This document shows, one piece after another, positions 16,919-27,835 of a stretch of DNA of 33,773 nt. Position 1 is the first letter of the stretch. The number at the start of each line of letters is the position of its first letter. The notes below the pieces were generated by a model, which saw only the letters and a list, made by a program, of their open reading frames with translations, was not told the DNA's origin and searched no databases. This DNA is from an uncultured Litorivicinus sp. (GTDB lineage Bacteria > Pseudomonadota > Gammaproteobacteria > Pseudomonadales > Litorivicinaceae): NCBI GenBank assembly GCA_902594275.1, contig CACJLQ010000015.1:1-33773 (forward strand), read 5' to 3'. The position numbers were made by a program, and so were the translations under genes.

Positions 16919-16946
16919 TTGGTCCATACGACTTCTGATGTATTAT
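16919..16946 (+). promoter_or_regulatory. candidate promoter for rodZ
   Basis: TATTAT at 16941-16946 with TTGGTC at 16919-16924 (16-base spacer) would start transcription near 16953, 22 bases before the rodZ ATG. A perfect TTGACA at 16908-16913 lies too far upstream for this -10. The stretch 16835-16974 shows no gene. Confidence 0.35.
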
Positions 16947-16974
16947 CCGGGCGTACTTGAATCAGAAAAGCGCT

Positions 16975-18363
16975 ATGTCGACAGAAAACACCGAAATAAC
17001 CGCAATTTCCTCCATCGGACTACCGGGATCTCTTTTAAGGCAAGCCCGGGAGGAGAAAGGGTTGACGGTCGATGAAATGTCCGCGATCTCAAATTTGACG
17101 AAACAAGTTATTCGTGGGATCGAGTCGGATGATTACGCGGATCTGGCGGGGCTGAGTTTTGTTCGTGGCTATCTTAAGCTTTATGCTAAAAAGCTGGGTG
17201 TGAACGAGGCTGCAGTTCTCGAGCCATTTGATCTCTGGAAGGCCGAACAGTCAGGCGATGCCAAGCACAAGGCAACGAAGTCCGGAATGGGTGACCAACA
17301 ACCCTCAACGGGGCCTGGCAAAGTGACGATGATTTTTGCTGCAGCAGTCCTCGTTGTGTTGGTTGCGTCCGGCGCGATACTGTCCTTTATGGAATCGGAC
17401 CCAGCTGAGTCTGAAGTCATTGCCACGCGACCCTCATTGGAATCATCTGACAGATCGCGAGAAGACAATTCGCACCTGACCGAAAAACCAGTCGTTGACC
17501 AAGCGTCGAACCAGCTAGCGGCCACCATTGGTGATGAGAGCCCCGGAACTAGCACTGATACGCCAGATGCAGACACAAGCGTTGACATCACTGCCATTAC
17601 CGGATCAGAAAATACAGGCAATGAAGAGCGTATGGCGAATGTTGCCGTGGAAGACGATGCGGTTGTGGCCCAACCTGCTCAAGCGGACAGACAAACAGAC
17701 TCGTTAGCCGCTGTTCCATCGGAGACGCTAGTTGAAGCCGAGACACCGGCTGACCCTGAGAAGTTGGCTGAACCTGAGAAGCCAATTGGACTTGAGAAGC
17801 CTGTTGAACCTGAGAAGCCGGTTGAACCACTTCAAGTCGTCAAGACAGTTGAGCCGACTGTTAACCGAGTGGTTGCTGAGTCAGCGCGTGAAACACCTGC
17901 GGATCAAGCTGTGGAAGAGAGTGAGCCAGATCCTGTCGTATCGACGAGAAATCTTGGGCAGGGTGGTCGCGTGATCGCCGAGGCAAGTGGGCTCGCCCCT
18001 GCTCCTGCAGAACCAATCCAGACAACCCAAGTCAGCCCAGGCCAACATGAGGGCTTGAGGGTACTGTCAGAGACCGTGACCGGACCGACGGCTGATCAGT
18101 TGGCGATGGGCGTTGCAGGAAACCTACAAATCGAATTCAGTGGCGAGTCTTGGGTAGAAGTTCGCGATGCCCGGGGACGTCTGATTCTCGCTGATCTGAT
18201 GACACCCGAGAAAGGGGTAGATCTCGACACATATGGACCCGTCGAAGTGCTGGTCGGTGCAGTCAGTGCGAGTACAGTCATCTTTAATGGTGAGACACAA
18301 AATCTTCAACAAAAAGCATATCAAGACGTTGCTCGGATTACCTTGGGAGCTGACTCGAATTGA
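16975..18363 (+). CDS. rodZ: cytoskeletal protein RodZ
   Basis: This protein of about 462 residues links MreB to the cell-wall elongation machinery. It has an N-terminal helix-turn-helix of the HTH_25 type ([17 protein letters not shown] to [15 protein letters not shown], about 20-75), one membrane helix at about 117-139, a long acidic and proline-rich periplasmic linker, and a C-terminal DUF4115 domain ([18 protein letters not shown] onward). The linker contains four PEKxxx repeats. I choose the ATG at 16975; the in-frame TTG at 16957 would fall almost at the likely transcription start. It is longer than E. coli RodZ (337 residues), all in the linker. The stop overlaps ispG as TTGA. Confidence 0.9.
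   Translation: MSTENTEITAISSIGLPGSLLRQAREEKGLTVDEMSAISNLTKQVIRGIESDDYADLAGLSFVRGYLKLYAKKLGVNEAAVLEPFDLWKAEQSGDAKHKATKSGMGDQQPSTGPGKVTMIFAAAVLVVLVASGAILSFMESDPAESEVIATRPSLESSDRSREDNSHLTEKPVVDQASNQLAATIGDESPGTSTDTPDADTSVDITAITGSENTGNEERMANVAVEDDAVVAQPAQADRQTDSLAAVPSETLVEAETPADPEKLAEPEKPIGLEKPVEPEKPVEPLQVVKTVEPTVNRVVAESARETPADQAVEESEPDPVVSTRNLGQGGRVIAEASGLAPAPAEPIQTTQVSPGQHEGLRVLSETVTGPTADQLAMGVAGNLQIEFSGESWVEVRDARGRLILADLMTPEKGVDLDTYGPVEVLVGAVSASTVIFNGETQNLQQKAYQDVARITLGADSN
17755..17826 (+). repeat. 18-base tandem repeats in the rodZ linker
   Basis: Four imperfect 18-base units of the form CCTGAGAAGCCGGTTGAA encode [18 protein letters not shown] and PEKPVE in the periplasmic linker. The in-frame unit length allows linker length changes without loss of frame. 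Confidence 0.8.
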
Positions 18364-19484
18364 TCGAATCGCCGATTAAGCGCCGTCACTGTCGTCAGAT
18401 ACGCGTCGGCTCGGTACTGATCGGTGGTGATGCGCCAATTGCCGTGCAGTCGATGACGAATACCGAGACATGTGATGTTCAGGGGACAGTTAGTCAAATC
18501 GAGGCAATTGTCGACGCAGGTGCGGATCTAGTTCGCGTTTCTGTGCCAACAATGGATGCTGCCGACGCCTTTGGGCAGATCCGCTCGAAAGTGTCAGTGC
18601 CACTGGTAGCTGATATCCATTTCGATCACAAGATTGCACTGAAAGTGATTGAACTCGGTGTCGATTGTTTGCGGATTAATCCCGGTAATATTGGCCGCGA
18701 AGATCGGGTGAGAGCCGTTGTTTCATCGTGCCGTGACCATGGTGTTCCGATTCGCATCGGCGTCAACGCGGGATCGTTGGAGAAAGATCTACAGAAAAAG
18801 TATGGCGAGCCAACACCAGATGCGTTGGTTGAGTCAGCAATGCGACATATCGCAATCCTGGATCGTTTGGATTTTCAAGAATTCAAAGTGAGCTTAAAAG
18901 CCAGTGAAATCTTTATGACTGTTGCCGCCTATCGAAAAATCGCAGATCAAATCGAGCAACCACTCCACTTAGGGATTACCGAAGCCGGTGGTCTGCGGAG
19001 TGGTACTGTAAAGTCAGCAGCAGGCCTCGGTATGTTGTTGATGGATGGAATTGGCGACACCTTGCGAATCTCGCTCGCGGCAGATCCAGTCGCGGAGGTT
19101 AAAGTCGGATTTGATCTTTTAAGATCACTTCGACTGAGATCACGCGGAATTAATTTTATCGCATGTCCAAGCTGTTCGCGTCAAACCTTTGATGTCATTG
19201 GGACAATGAATCAGTTGGAAGCACGACTTGAAGATGTGAAAACACCGCTGAATGTTGCGGTCATTGGTTGTGTTGTGAACGGGCCTGGGGAAGCCAAAGA
19301 GGCTGATCTGGGATTTACCGGAGGCAACCCGCAGAGTCTGGCTTTATTTATCGATGGAAAACCAGCGGCACGCCTACCAGGGTCAGACTTTCTCGACGAA
19401 CTTGAGTCGAAAATCAGAAAGCAGGCGGAGATTAAGGAGCATGCGCGAGCAGAATTGATCACGCATTCAACGGATACACATTAA
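18360..19484 (+). CDS. ispG: 4-hydroxy-3-methylbut-2-enyl diphosphate synthase (flavodoxin/ferredoxin)
   Basis: This 374-residue Fe-S enzyme converts ME-cPP to HMBPP in the MEP isoprenoid pathway. [15 protein letters not shown] is near the N-terminus. The 4Fe-4S ligands are C269, C272 and C304 with E311 ([19 protein letters not shown]). The start is a TTG overlapping the rodZ stop (TTGA). The stop overlaps the hisS ATG by one base (TAATG). The desulfurase and carrier genes upstream could serve its cluster. Confidence 0.95.
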   Translation: MIESPIKRRHCRQIRVGSVLIGGDAPIAVQSMTNTETCDVQGTVSQIEAIVDAGADLVRVSVPTMDAADAFGQIRSKVSVPLVADIHFDHKIALKVIELGVDCLRINPGNIGREDRVRAVVSSCRDHGVPIRIGVNAGSLEKDLQKKYGEPTPDALVESAMRHIAILDRLDFQEFKVSLKASEIFMTVAAYRKIADQIEQPLHLGITEAGGLRSGTVKSAAGLGMLLMDGIGDTLRISLAADPVAEVKVGFDLLRSLRLRSRGINFIACPSCSRQTFDVIGTMNQLEARLEDVKTPLNVAVIGCVVNGPGEAKEADLGFTGGNPQSLALFIDGKPAARLPGSDFLDELESKIRKQAEIKEHARAELITHSTDTH

Positions 19485-20758
19485 TGGCAATTCAATCGGT
19501 ACGGGGAATGCCAGATATTCTCCCCGCGCAGGCTGGCGCATGGCGCTATCTCGAGCAGCAAGCCCAACACGTGTTCAGTGCATATGGTTTGACGCAAATC
19601 CGCACCCCAATTGTTGAAAACACGGCACTGTTTGCGCGTTCAATCGGTGATGTGACAGACATCGTCGAAAAAGAGATGTATACCTTTGAGGATCGTTCGG
19701 GTGATGGCGTGGCTTTGCGGCCTGAATTGACCGCGGGAGTTGTGCGGGCTGCAATGGAACACGGACTGCTTCATAATCAAACACAGCGATTATGGTATCA
19801 GGGACCGGCATTCCGGTACGAGCGACCGCAGAAAGGGCGCTATCGACAGTTTCACCAGATCGGTGTTGAGTGCTTTGGTATCTCTGATGCACTGATGGAT
19901 GCAGAGCTGATTGAAATGACCGATCAGTTGTGGAAACGGTGTCAGATTCGTGATGCGGTCACGCTTGAACTGAACTCAATTGGTTCACCCGAGGCGCGTG
20001 CTCGCTACCGAGCCGCACTCGTTGATTTTTTATCTGCCCGAAAAGAGCACTTGGACAAAGACAGTCAATCACGGCTTGAGCGGAGCCCGTTGCGTATTTT
20101 GGACTCGAAGGACGAATCAACGCAGGCTCTTCTCAGTGATGCGCCCTCATTGACGGATTATCTGACTGACGAGGACACCGAACATTTTGAGCGCCTAACC
20201 CGCGCACTCGAGGAATGTGGGATCGAGTTTGAAGTTAATCCGCGGTTGGTGCGTGGCCTGGATTATTATGGGCGGACTGTATTCGAGTGGACCACTCAAG
20301 CACTGGGTGCACAGGGAACTATTTGTGGTGGTGGCCGTTATGACGGGTTGGTTGAACATCTCGGTGGACGCGCAACCCCCGGCGTTGGTTTCGCCCTTGG
20401 TATGGAGCGAGTCGTTCTACTGATGGAATCACTGGATGTGATTCCGGATGCCTATCAAACCCAAGCCGATGTATATTTGATGCCGCAACAAATCGAGTGC
20501 GAGTCCGCAATTCGGAAACTCGCTCGGATGTTGAGAGCTCAGTTTCCTTCGCTTCGCGTGATGGCCCACATTGGTGGTGGAAGTTTGAAGAGTCAGTTGA
20601 AAAAAGCAGATAAGTCAGGTGCTGATATCGCCTTGATCATCGGTCAGATGGAACTTGAAAACGAATCGGTTGTCTATAAACCACTCCGAGGGGGTGAGCA
20701 AGAAACGCTGACGGAAGCCGAACTACTCAACCGAATTTCAAAATTAAAGGATGCATGA
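19484..20758 (+). CDS. hisS: histidine--tRNA ligase
   Basis: This 424-residue class II synthetase charges tRNA-His. Motif 1 is in the N-terminal region. Motif 2 includes WYQGPAFRYERPQKGRYRQF, followed by QIGVECFG. The histidine-specific LVRGLDYYGRTVFEW and the motif 3 region GGRYDGLVEHLGG with GVGFALGMER are present. A C-terminal anticodon-binding domain follows. Start overlaps ispG by one base; stop overlaps the yfgM ATG. Confidence 0.96.
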   Translation: MAIQSVRGMPDILPAQAGAWRYLEQQAQHVFSAYGLTQIRTPIVENTALFARSIGDVTDIVEKEMYTFEDRSGDGVALRPELTAGVVRAAMEHGLLHNQTQRLWYQGPAFRYERPQKGRYRQFHQIGVECFGISDALMDAELIEMTDQLWKRCQIRDAVTLELNSIGSPEARARYRAALVDFLSARKEHLDKDSQSRLERSPLRILDSKDESTQALLSDAPSLTDYLTDEDTEHFERLTRALEECGIEFEVNPRLVRGLDYYGRTVFEWTTQALGAQGTICGGGRYDGLVEHLGGRATPGVGFALGMERVVLLMESLDVIPDAYQTQADVYLMPQQIECESAIRKLARMLRAQFPSLRVMAHIGGGSLKSQLKKADKSGADIALIIGQMELENESVVYKPLRGGEQETLTEAELLNRISKLKDA

Positions 20759-21417
20759 TGGATTATTTAAAATCCGACGAAGAACAGGGTGAAGCTCTTA
20801 AACGCTGGCTTGCGCAAAATGGTCTCGGATTAGTTCTTGCCATTGGAGTTGGTGTTGGATCTGTCTTGGGTTATCAGCACTGGCAGCAGCACCAAATCAA
20901 ACAGCAATCGGATGCGGCTGGTCGTTACCAGGAGTTGATTGAGCTCTCCGCGATCAATTTCGCTGACCCAGAAACTGCATCCGATTATGAGCGGTTACTC
21001 ACTGTCGCGGATGGCCTTCGCCAGTCACATGCGGGAAGTAACTACGCGGCACTCGGTGCAGGGATTCTTGCCGCACAGGCCGTTGAACGTGGTGATTTCG
21101 ATTTAGCGGTAAGCCAGTTGACCTATGCAGAAACGGAACTTGAACTGCCAGAGTTGAAAGCAATGACCTCGCTCCGTTTGGCACGTTTGGAGCTTGAGCT
21201 TGGTGAGGGTGATTCAGCGTTGAGCCGGGTACAATCGATGTCGACCGAATTCTTCCATGGGTCCCGGAGCGAACTTGAGGGTGATATTTTTGTCGCTCTC
21301 GATCAACCTCTCAAAGCTCGCGAAGCCTATTTAGAGGCGCAAGCCTCTTTGACTGAAGCAGGTTTGAACACGGCAGTCGTTGATTTGAAACTGTCAGCAC
21401 TACCCGAGGGCTCCTAA
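20755..21417 (+). CDS. yfgM: YfgM family inner-membrane TPR protein
   Basis: This 220-residue protein has the YfgM layout: a short cytoplasmic N-terminus (YLKSDEEQGEALKRWLAQNG), one membrane helix (LGLVLAIGVGVGSVLGY, about 24-40) and a periplasmic TPR_21 domain. In E. coli YfgM associates with PpiD and the Sec translocon and hands clients to periplasmic chaperones. The position between hisS and bamB is the usual one. Two adjacent ATG codons (20755 and 20758) are both possible; the first overlaps the hisS stop. Confidence 0.9.
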   Translation: MMDYLKSDEEQGEALKRWLAQNGLGLVLAIGVGVGSVLGYQHWQQHQIKQQSDAAGRYQELIELSAINFADPETASDYERLLTVADGLRQSHAGSNYAALGAGILAAQAVERGDFDLAVSQLTYAETELELPELKAMTSLRLARLELELGEGDSALSRVQSMSTEFFHGSRSELEGDIFVALDQPLKAREAYLEAQASLTEAGLNTAVVDLKLSALPEGS

Positions 21418-22538
21418 TGCGTCGTCTGTTGATAGTTGTGGTGATGGTGGTTCTGGCGGGTTGTTCAAGTGCGCCAGAAAAACCAGATCCCACGCCTCTT
21501 GAGCGAATTACTGAGACAGTTGAGCTCGATGTGGTTGAATCCACCTCACTCGGTGGTGGCGACCAGACTGGATTGAGTCCAGCGAGTGATGGCGAGGTGA
21601 TCGCTGCGGCATCCGCCGGTGGTGATGTGTATCTGTTCGATATAAACCTGGAAGAACAGTGGAGCGTCGAGATCGAACAAACGATCGTAGGTGGTGTCGC
21701 TGTGAATCAGGATGCTGTTTACGTCGTGACGTCTGATGCCAACTTGGTTGCGTTAACGCGCGCCAACGGTGAATTGCTTTTTGAAGTCGCTTTGCCAAGT
21801 AATTCGACGGTACCTCCGGTCACGACAGACTCTCAGATATTCATCAAAACCCAGATCGGTCAGTTGCTGGCTCTGAATGCAGATACTGGCGAGACCATTT
21901 GGTTTGAAGAAGCTCGAGAGACGGGTGTTGGTATCCGAGGTGGAGCACCGATGACGCTTGAGAGCGATGTCCTCTATGTGTTGTGGGAATCTGGTCGGAT
22001 CGTGGCCTATCAAGCGGAGAGCGGTCGTATCCTTTGGGAGCGGCAAGTTGCTGTCTCGCGTGGTCGTGGTCCTTTGGAGCGGATTGTTGACTCCAAAGGT
22101 GCTCCATCAGTACGCAATAACCTCGTTGCGACTGCGACCCGAAACGCACAAGTCAGTCTTTTGGATGCGCGGAACGGGCAACTGATGTGGAGTTTGGATG
22201 CCGATGCGTATCCTGGCGCATTACTTGCCTTTAACGCGGTCACCATCGTCGAGACCGATGGGACGATTTCAGCTCACAGCGTGCAATCAGGTGAATCACT
22301 GTGGACCAATGAGGCCCTAAAGTATCGAGAGTTAAGCCCGCCGGTTGTGGTCGCTGATTCAATCGGTGTAATTGATCTTGAAGGCGAATTGCATCTACTT
22401 GATCCGGCAAATGGTTCAATCGTCGGTCGTCTCGATGTGGGCGGCGATAAGGGTAAAGTGGCGCCGGTGGTCGTTGAGGATGGTATTCTGGTCCAGCTAC
22501 TGGATGGACGCTTGAGTCGGGTGGAAGTAATTCGTTGA
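21417..22538 (+). CDS. bamB: outer-membrane assembly lipoprotein BamB
   Basis: This 373-residue lipoprotein belongs to the BAM complex that inserts beta-barrel proteins in the outer membrane. It has a lipoprotein signal ([18 protein letters not shown], lipobox LAGC) and PQQ-type beta-propeller repeats such as [32 protein letters not shown] and [15 protein letters not shown]. The ATG overlaps the yfgM stop (TAATG), and the TGA overlaps the der TTG. Confidence 0.93.
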   Translation: MRRLLIVVVMVVLAGCSSAPEKPDPTPLERITETVELDVVESTSLGGGDQTGLSPASDGEVIAAASAGGDVYLFDINLEEQWSVEIEQTIVGGVAVNQDAVYVVTSDANLVALTRANGELLFEVALPSNSTVPPVTTDSQIFIKTQIGQLLALNADTGETIWFEEARETGVGIRGGAPMTLESDVLYVLWESGRIVAYQAESGRILWERQVAVSRGRGPLERIVDSKGAPSVRNNLVATATRNAQVSLLDARNGQLMWSLDADAYPGALLAFNAVTIVETDGTISAHSVQSGESLWTNEALKYRELSPPVVVADSIGVIDLEGELHLLDPANGSIVGRLDVGGDKGKVAPVVVEDGILVQLLDGRLSRVEVIR

Positions 22539-23947
22539 AAGCCCCGGTGATTGCCCTCGTTGGTCGACCCAATGTTGGTAAGTCAACGCTATTCAATCGA
22601 TTAACGCGAAGTCGTGATGCACTTGTGGCTGATTACGCGGGTCTGACGCGAGATCGTCAATACGGACGAGCTGTATTGTCTGGTCATCCATTCCTTCTGA
22701 TAGATACCGGTGGGTTGACCGGTGGTGAGGCTGGGATCGATGCGGCGATGGCCGAACAGTCAAAAGCGGCAATTGACGAGGCGGATGCAGTTGTCTTTAT
22801 GGTTGACGCAGCGAGTGGTATAGCAGCGTCAGACCAGACAGTCGCCGATATGCTTCGTCGAAACGACAAGCCGGTCTGGTTGGTGGCAAACAAGATTGAT
22901 GGTCAGAATATAGATATTGCTTTGTCCGACTTTTACAGTCTCGGACTTGGTGAACCTCAAGCCATTGCCGCATCCCACGGCCGCGGCGTTGGCGCACTCA
23001 GTGACCAGTTACTCGATCATTTTGGCTTACTGGATGTTGAACCGCTTGATGTGAATCAGGAGCGTCAAGATGCGCCAGGAATTCGGATCGGTGTCGTCGG
23101 TCGTCCGAACGTCGGTAAGTCAACGCTCGTGAATCGGATGCTTGGTGAAGACCGAGTCGTCGTGTTTGATCTACCGGGAACCACGCGTGATTCAATCTAT
23201 ATTCCTTATGAGCGGTATGACGAAACCTATACCCTGATTGATACAGCCGGTGTGCGACGTCGTGGTCGGGTCAATGAGACGGTCGAAAAATTTTCGATAG
23301 TGAAAACACTTCAAGCCATTGAGGATTCCCATATCGTGATTTTGGTCTTTGATGCGCGGGAGGGGCTGGTCGAGCAAGATCTGCACCTGATGGGTACAGT
23401 CGTCGATGCCGGTCGTGCCCTCGTGGTTGCTGTGAACAAATGGGACCACCTCGATCCAGATTTGCGGGTGAAAATCCGAGAGACGCTGAAACGACGTTTG
23501 AGCTTCATTCCTTGGGCAAAGATCCACTACGTTTCTGCACTCCACGGAACCGGAGTCGGCGATTTGTATGGATCGATTAAAGAAGCCTATGCAGCGGCGA
23601 CCACTAAATTTTCAACCAATGTGTTGACGCGAATCCTAGAGGATGCGGTGGCCAATCATCAGCCCCCATTGGTTCGTGGCCGACGGATTAAACTTCGCTA
23701 CGCGCATCAAGGCGGCATGAATCCGCCTCGAATTATCATTCATGGAAATCAAACCAAAGATGTGCCAGAAGCGTATCGGCGTTATTTGGAAAATATCTAT
23801 CGCCGCGTGCTACAAATCACCGGTTCTCCAGTCAAAATTGAGTTCAAATCCGGGGAGAATCCATTCGCGGGGCGCAAAAATCAATTGACCGAACGTCAGA
23901 TTCTGCGGAAGCGGCGACTGATGAAGTTCGTAAAGCAGAAAAAATAA
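22535..23947 (+). CDS. der: ribosome biogenesis GTPase Der
   Basis: This 470-residue protein has two tandem GTPase domains and a C-terminal KH-like domain, and it acts in 50S subunit assembly. Both P-loops read GRPNVGKST (first at 10-18, second after GIRIGVV). DTGG/DTAG switch motifs and NKxD motifs (ANKID, VNKWD) are present in both. The start is a TTG overlapping bamB (TTGA). The basic C-terminus ([13 protein letters not shown]) ends one base before the convergent smr stop codon. Confidence 0.95.
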   Translation: MKAPVIALVGRPNVGKSTLFNRLTRSRDALVADYAGLTRDRQYGRAVLSGHPFLLIDTGGLTGGEAGIDAAMAEQSKAAIDEADAVVFMVDAASGIAASDQTVADMLRRNDKPVWLVANKIDGQNIDIALSDFYSLGLGEPQAIAASHGRGVGALSDQLLDHFGLLDVEPLDVNQERQDAPGIRIGVVGRPNVGKSTLVNRMLGEDRVVVFDLPGTTRDSIYIPYERYDETYTLIDTAGVRRRGRVNETVEKFSIVKTLQAIEDSHIVILVFDAREGLVEQDLHLMGTVVDAGRALVVAVNKWDHLDPDLRVKIRETLKRRLSFIPWAKIHYVSALHGTGVGDLYGSIKEAYAAATTKFSTNVLTRILEDAVANHQPPLVRGRRIKLRYAHQGGMNPPRIIIHGNQTKDVPEAYRRYLENIYRRVLQITGSPVKIEFKSGENPFAGRKNQLTERQILRKRRLMKFVKQKK

Positions 23948-24505
23948 TTACGTTCGTTCCCAGCGGTCATCAAACAGACCGCTGGTCACCGCATTTACAA
24001 CGCCTGCACCGCCATCAGAGCGTCGGGCACTCGCAAATGCAACGATATCTGGATTATTTTTCAACCAGCGGTTCACGTAGGCTTTGAGTAGCGGTCGGCC
24101 ATCCCGGCTGTGTCTTCCGACACCGTGAGTAATCCGAATGTGAGTGAGCCGGCGTTCTCGGATAATCTGGAACAGTGCCGTAATCGCATGAGCGGCCTTG
24201 TCGACTGTATAACCATGTAAGTCGATTTCGTATTGTGCCGGAAACGGTGCTTCATCAAGTAGACCAAGCACACGGCGGTCCACTTCGTAGGCGACGTATT
24301 CAAGCGGCTTTAGTGGATCAAGTGGCGGGGGCTCTTCGGTTGATAACTCATGATGGGATTGGGTAATCACAGAATCCTCAGCTCGAGCTCGCGCGGTTTC
24401 AATCTCATCAGATGAAAGGACTTTCTTTGGACGGATGCGAACGTCGCGTTTGATCGGTTCGACACCTGTCTCTTGCATCAGTGATTTGAATGAATCGTCA
24501 GCCAT
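23948..24505 (-). CDS. smrB: Smr-domain endonuclease SmrB/SmrA-like
   Basis: This 185-residue protein has an N-terminal extension (about 90 residues, with IRPKKVLSSDE) and a C-terminal Smr domain: EIDLHGYTVDKA, ITHGVGRHSRDGRPLLK and FASARRSDGGAGVVNAV. E. coli SmrB cleaves mRNA between collided ribosomes; the DLHG motif is part of the active region. The position next to prmB, divergently transcribed across a 76-base gap, matches smrB (yfcN) in E. coli. The longer loop after HGxGRH and the DGGAG end recall SmrA, so the exact subgroup is uncertain. It converges on der with no intergenic base. Confidence 0.87.
   Translation of the reverse strand: MADDSFKSLMQETGVEPIKRDVRIRPKKVLSSDEIETARARAEDSVITQSHHELSTEEPPPLDPLKPLEYVAYEVDRRVLGLLDEAPFPAQYEIDLHGYTVDKAAHAITALFQIIRERRLTHIRITHGVGRHSRDGRPLLKAYVNRWLKNNPDIVAFASARRSDGGAGVVNAVTSGLFDDRWERT
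23960..23985. terminator. convergent-end hairpin inside the smrB 3' end
   Basis: The arms CCAGCGGTC (23960-23968) and GACCGCTGG (23977-23985) pair perfectly over 9 bases around an 8-base loop. On the minus strand a T-rich stretch (complement of the A-run at the end of der) lies about 15 bases after the stem, so it could help end smrB transcription. For der no U-tract follows. Confidence 0.4.
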
Positions 24506-24581
24506 GTCACAACCATAGGGTGTTGATGCGAAGTTTCAAAGTCTGCTTGCTCTCGATGTGGCATCTGTCTAGTCTTCCGGC

Positions 24582-25490
24582 ATGACAGAACTTCATACAC
24601 TTCGTGACTTCCTTCGCTTGACTCTTTCTGAGTTTGGACGTCATCCGGTTGAGCTTGGGCATGGAACTAATTCTTTATGGGACGAAGCACTAGCTTTAGT
24701 ATTTGGAGCACTTTCGTTACCACCAGACGGTGATGAACGATTACTCGACGCGACGTTGACGGTTGATGAGCGGCGTCATGTCTTGGATTTAATTCAGAAA
24801 CGAGTTCATGACCGGATTCCTGTCCCGTATCTGACCAAGACAGCCTGGTATGCAGGATTGCCATTTCATGTTGACGCGCGTGTTTTGATTCCTCGGAGTC
24901 CCATTTTTGAATTAATCGAAAGGGAATTTGATCCATGGTTTGAGACACCGATTGATCGGCCAGTTCGATTTTTGGATTTATGTACTGGATCTGGCTGTCT
25001 CGGTATTATTACTGCGTTGACATTTCCCGAGAGTACCGGCGTCCTGGCTGATTTGGAGTCTGGCGCCTGCCAGGTTACACGTGAAAATCTGGACTTCCAT
25101 CAAGTCGGTGATCGACTCGAAGTGATTCAATCGGATGGCTTTGATAGCCTCTCTGAGGGTACTTTCGATGTGATAATCTGTAATCCACCCTATGTCGATG
25201 CAGAGGACATGGCCACTTTGCCGCCTGAGTTCCAGAAAGAGCCCAAGGTCGCACTTGCTTCCGGTGACGATGGATTAACGCTTGTCAGACGATTACTTGG
25301 ACAGGCTGCTGACTGGTTGGCTAGTGACGGAATCATGGTTCTTGAAGTGGGAAATACCTGGGGACTCCTTGACCGAGAGATCACTTCGCGTACAGGTGAG
25401 TCTGTACAATGGTGCGAATTTGAATTTGGGGGACACGGTGTTTGCGTTCTCTCAAAGCAGGAACTGAACACGCTATACTCAGCGTTTTGA
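24582..25490 (+). CDS. prmB: 50S ribosomal protein L3 glutamine methyltransferase
   Basis: This 302-residue SAM enzyme methylates the side-chain amide of a glutamine in ribosomal protein L3. It has an N-terminal helical domain, FLDLCTGSGCLG for SAM binding (about 130-141) and the catalytic NPPY at 201-204. Next to smrB and aroC, as in E. coli, it is PrmB rather than PrmC. The ATG at 24582 has no obvious ribosome site upstream. The aroC ATG follows after 12 bases. Confidence 0.93.
   Translation: MTELHTLRDFLRLTLSEFGRHPVELGHGTNSLWDEALALVFGALSLPPDGDERLLDATLTVDERRHVLDLIQKRVHDRIPVPYLTKTAWYAGLPFHVDARVLIPRSPIFELIEREFDPWFETPIDRPVRFLDLCTGSGCLGIITALTFPESTGVLADLESGACQVTRENLDFHQVGDRLEVIQSDGFDSLSEGTFDVIICNPPYVDAEDMATLPPEFQKEPKVALASGDDGLTLVRRLLGQAADWLASDGIMVLEVGNTWGLLDREITSRTGESVQWCEFEFGGHGVCVLSKQELNTLYSAF
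25474..25479 (+). promoter_or_regulatory. candidate -10 element for aroC inside the prmB 3' end
   Basis: TATACT matches the -10 consensus in five of six positions, 24 bases before the aroC ATG. No good -35 is at the right spacing, so it may be weak or need an activator. Confidence 0.25.
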
Positions 25491-25502
25491 TCGGACAGAT
25501 TT

Positions 25503-26606
25503 ATGAGCGGAAATACATTCGGCACCTTATTCACAGTCTCAACGGCCGGCGAGAGTCATGGGCCTGGACTAGTTGCTGTTGTAGATGGATGTCCGCCGCA
25601 GATTCCGCTTTCGGTGGCCGATCTGCAAATTGATTTGGATCGCAGAAAGCCCGGGCAGAATAAGCACACCACACAGCGTCGCGAAGCTGACGAGGTCGAG
25701 ATTTTATCTGGGGTTTTTGAGGGGATGACGACCGGCACGCCGATTGCACTCTTGATTCGCAATACAGATCAGCGGTCGAAAGATTATTCAAATATAAAAG
25801 ATGTATTTCGTCCAGCGCATGCCGACTACACTTATGAGCACAAGTATGGAATCCGTGATTACCGTGGCGGTGGTCGTAGTTCTGCACGAGAAACTGCGAT
25901 GCGAGTCGCTGCTGGAGCGATTGCCAAAAAGGTGTTGGCTCATCTGTTTTCAGTCAAGGTACGTGGGTGTTTGACACAACTCGGTCCGATTGAGTGTGAG
26001 ATTAAAGATTGGTCGATGGTCGACTCCAACCCATTTTTCAGTCCAGATCCGGATCGACTCGAAGAGCTTGAAAGCTACATGAATCGACTGCGCCGCGATG
26101 AAGACTCGATTGGTGCGCGTTTGACAGTGGTCGCTGATGGGTTACCACCAGGATGGGGTGAACCTGTCTTTGACCGACTGGATGCTGATATCGCCCATGC
26201 GTTGATGTCGATCAATGCGGTGAAGGGTATTGAAATCGGAGAGGGTATGGCGGTTGTAAATCGTCGGGGCTCCGAGCATCGGGATGTGATGACTCCTGAT
26301 GGATTTTTAACTAATAACGCGGGCGGGGTGCTGGGAGGAATCAGTACTGGGCAACCATTGGTTGCGCACTTAGCGCTAAAGCCGACAAGTTCGATCACGA
26401 CACCAGGTAAGACCATCAATAAGTATGGCGAAGTAACCGATGTGATTACCAAGGGTCGTCATGACCCTTGTGTTGGAATTCGTGCGACGCCGATTGCTGA
26501 GGCGATGGTCGCCTTGGTTCTTCTTGATCATGCGCTTCGCCATCGTGGGCAGAATGGACATGTCGCGATTAAGACTCCTGTGATCCCCGGATTTGCATCG
26601 ACGTGA
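25503..26606 (+). CDS. aroC: chorismate synthase
   Basis: This 367-residue FMN-dependent enzyme makes chorismate from EPSP, the last shikimate step. [14 protein letters not shown] is at 10-23, [16 protein letters not shown] and the C-terminal [19 protein letters not shown] are conserved. The start ATG at 25503 gives [10 protein letters not shown], the usual N-terminus. The stop overlaps the GTG of the transporter gene (GTGA). Confidence 0.96.
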   Translation: MSGNTFGTLFTVSTAGESHGPGLVAVVDGCPPQIPLSVADLQIDLDRRKPGQNKHTTQRREADEVEILSGVFEGMTTGTPIALLIRNTDQRSKDYSNIKDVFRPAHADYTYEHKYGIRDYRGGGRSSARETAMRVAAGAIAKKVLAHLFSVKVRGCLTQLGPIECEIKDWSMVDSNPFFSPDPDRLEELESYMNRLRRDEDSIGARLTVVADGLPPGWGEPVFDRLDADIAHALMSINAVKGIEIGEGMAVVNRRGSEHRDVMTPDGFLTNNAGGVLGGISTGQPLVAHLALKPTSSITTPGKTINKYGEVTDVITKGRHDPCVGIRATPIAEAMVALVLLDHALRHRGQNGHVAIKTPVIPGFAST

Positions 26607-27769
26607 CAACCGCGGTGCCGGGCGCTCGCCTTGGCAGCTTATATGGGCTCTACTTTGCAGTCGTCGCGCTCAGTGTTGGTTGGTTTGGCCCCTTTTTTCA
26701 ATCGCTTGGATTCACCGCTACTGAAATTGGTATCGCGATCGGTGTGCTGACGGGTTCGAAAATTTTCGCACCGTATCTCTGGGGCACCCTTGGTGACTTA
26801 CTTCCAAATCGGCTCCGAGTCGTTCAGATTGGCATCATTGGGTCGACAATGGCGGCGGGGTTGTTGCTTGTTGAGGTTGATTTCCTCGGACTCTGTTTGG
26901 TTCTGGCGCTTTTCGGCGTTTTCTGGAATGCGATCATCGCTCAATTCGATACCTTAACGCTCGAGTATTTGGGTGAGAATCATCATTATTATTCGTCCAT
27001 ACGCGTGTGGGGCTCGATCGGCTTTATTTTGATGATGTTAGGATCAGGCTGGTTTTTCTCCGACGTCGATTATGGTTTTTTACCCTGGTTGATCATTGGC
27101 GGTTTGTTACTCTCAGTTATCATTTCCCTGACTTTGCCAGCACATGGCCGAATCCATCCGAATGCATCAAACGAAGTCCAGATTCGAAGCTGTCTGACCA
27201 ATCTGTCGGTATGGATTTTTTTTGGGGTTGCCTCAGTGAACCAAATGACTCACGGGCCTTTGAATGTGTTTTACACCCTCTATGTTCAAGATCATGGATT
27301 TACTGCATTTCAGGCGGGACAACTCTGGGCACTGGGAGTGTTTGCTGAGGTCGTTTTATTTTTTGTGTTGCCGCGTTTCATTCGAACACTCGATCTTCGG
27401 GTTCTTTTAACGATTTCCTTGGTATTTGGATCGCTCCGATGGATGCTGATGGGCAGATATCCTGATGTCGTTTGGCTGGTAATTGGACTTCAGCTCTTGC
27501 ATGCGTTTACGTTTGGCGCAATTCACTCAGTTAGCATCGAGTTTATTCGCCGTTGGTTCCCTGGAAAATTATCTGGTCGGGGTATGGCGCTGTATAGCGG
27601 ATGTGTATTTGGCGTAGGAGGTTCCTTGGGCGCAACTCTGTCAGGGGTTGCCTGGGAATCTTTGGGTGGCAGTAACACATTTCTATGTGCCGGATTAGTC
27701 ACTGGTGTGACCGCGATCATCGCTTGGTTCAGCCTTCGTAACGCACGACTGGGAGCACAATCTTGCTAG
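26603..27769 (+). CDS. MFS transporter, HcaT / MFS_1_like family
   Basis: This 388-residue integral membrane protein has about 12 hydrophobic segments. The start ([26 protein letters not shown]) and the [18 protein letters not shown] and [10 protein letters not shown] segments are typical of the MFS_1_like group that includes HcaT and nucleoside symporters. The GTG at 26603 overlaps the aroC stop. A similar MFS gene follows aroC in pseudomonads, to my knowledge. The substrate is unknown. Confidence 0.82.
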   Translation: MTTAVPGARLGSLYGLYFAVVALSVGWFGPFFQSLGFTATEIGIAIGVLTGSKIFAPYLWGTLGDLLPNRLRVVQIGIIGSTMAAGLLLVEVDFLGLCLVLALFGVFWNAIIAQFDTLTLEYLGENHHYYSSIRVWGSIGFILMMLGSGWFFSDVDYGFLPWLIIGGLLLSVIISLTLPAHGRIHPNASNEVQIRSCLTNLSVWIFFGVASVNQMTHGPLNVFYTLYVQDHGFTAFQAGQLWALGVFAEVVLFFVLPRFIRTLDLRVLLTISLVFGSLRWMLMGRYPDVVWLVIGLQLLHAFTFGAIHSVSIEFIRRWFPGKLSGRGMALYSGCVFGVGGSLGATLSGVAWESLGGSNTFLCAGLVTGVTAIIAWFSLRNARLGAQSC

Positions 27770-27797
27770 CTCTGATCCTATGGTCTGGATGGATTTC

Positions 27798-27806
27798 TGG
27801 TAAACT
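27798..27806 (+). promoter_or_regulatory. candidate extended -10 promoter for leuC
   Basis: TGG-TAAACT forms an extended -10 element 29 bases before the leuC ATG. The -35 region (near 27778) is poor, as is common with extended -10 promoters. No leucine-rich leader peptide or attenuator hairpin is seen before leuC. Confidence 0.35.
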
Positions 27807-27835
27807 GTTGGGCTTATTTTTTCAAGGAGATTGAA

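Noticed and set aside
24547..24575. TTGCTC-17-TAGTCT as a promoter that would make prmB leaderless
   Set aside because: Both hexamers match only about half of the consensus; not enough to support.
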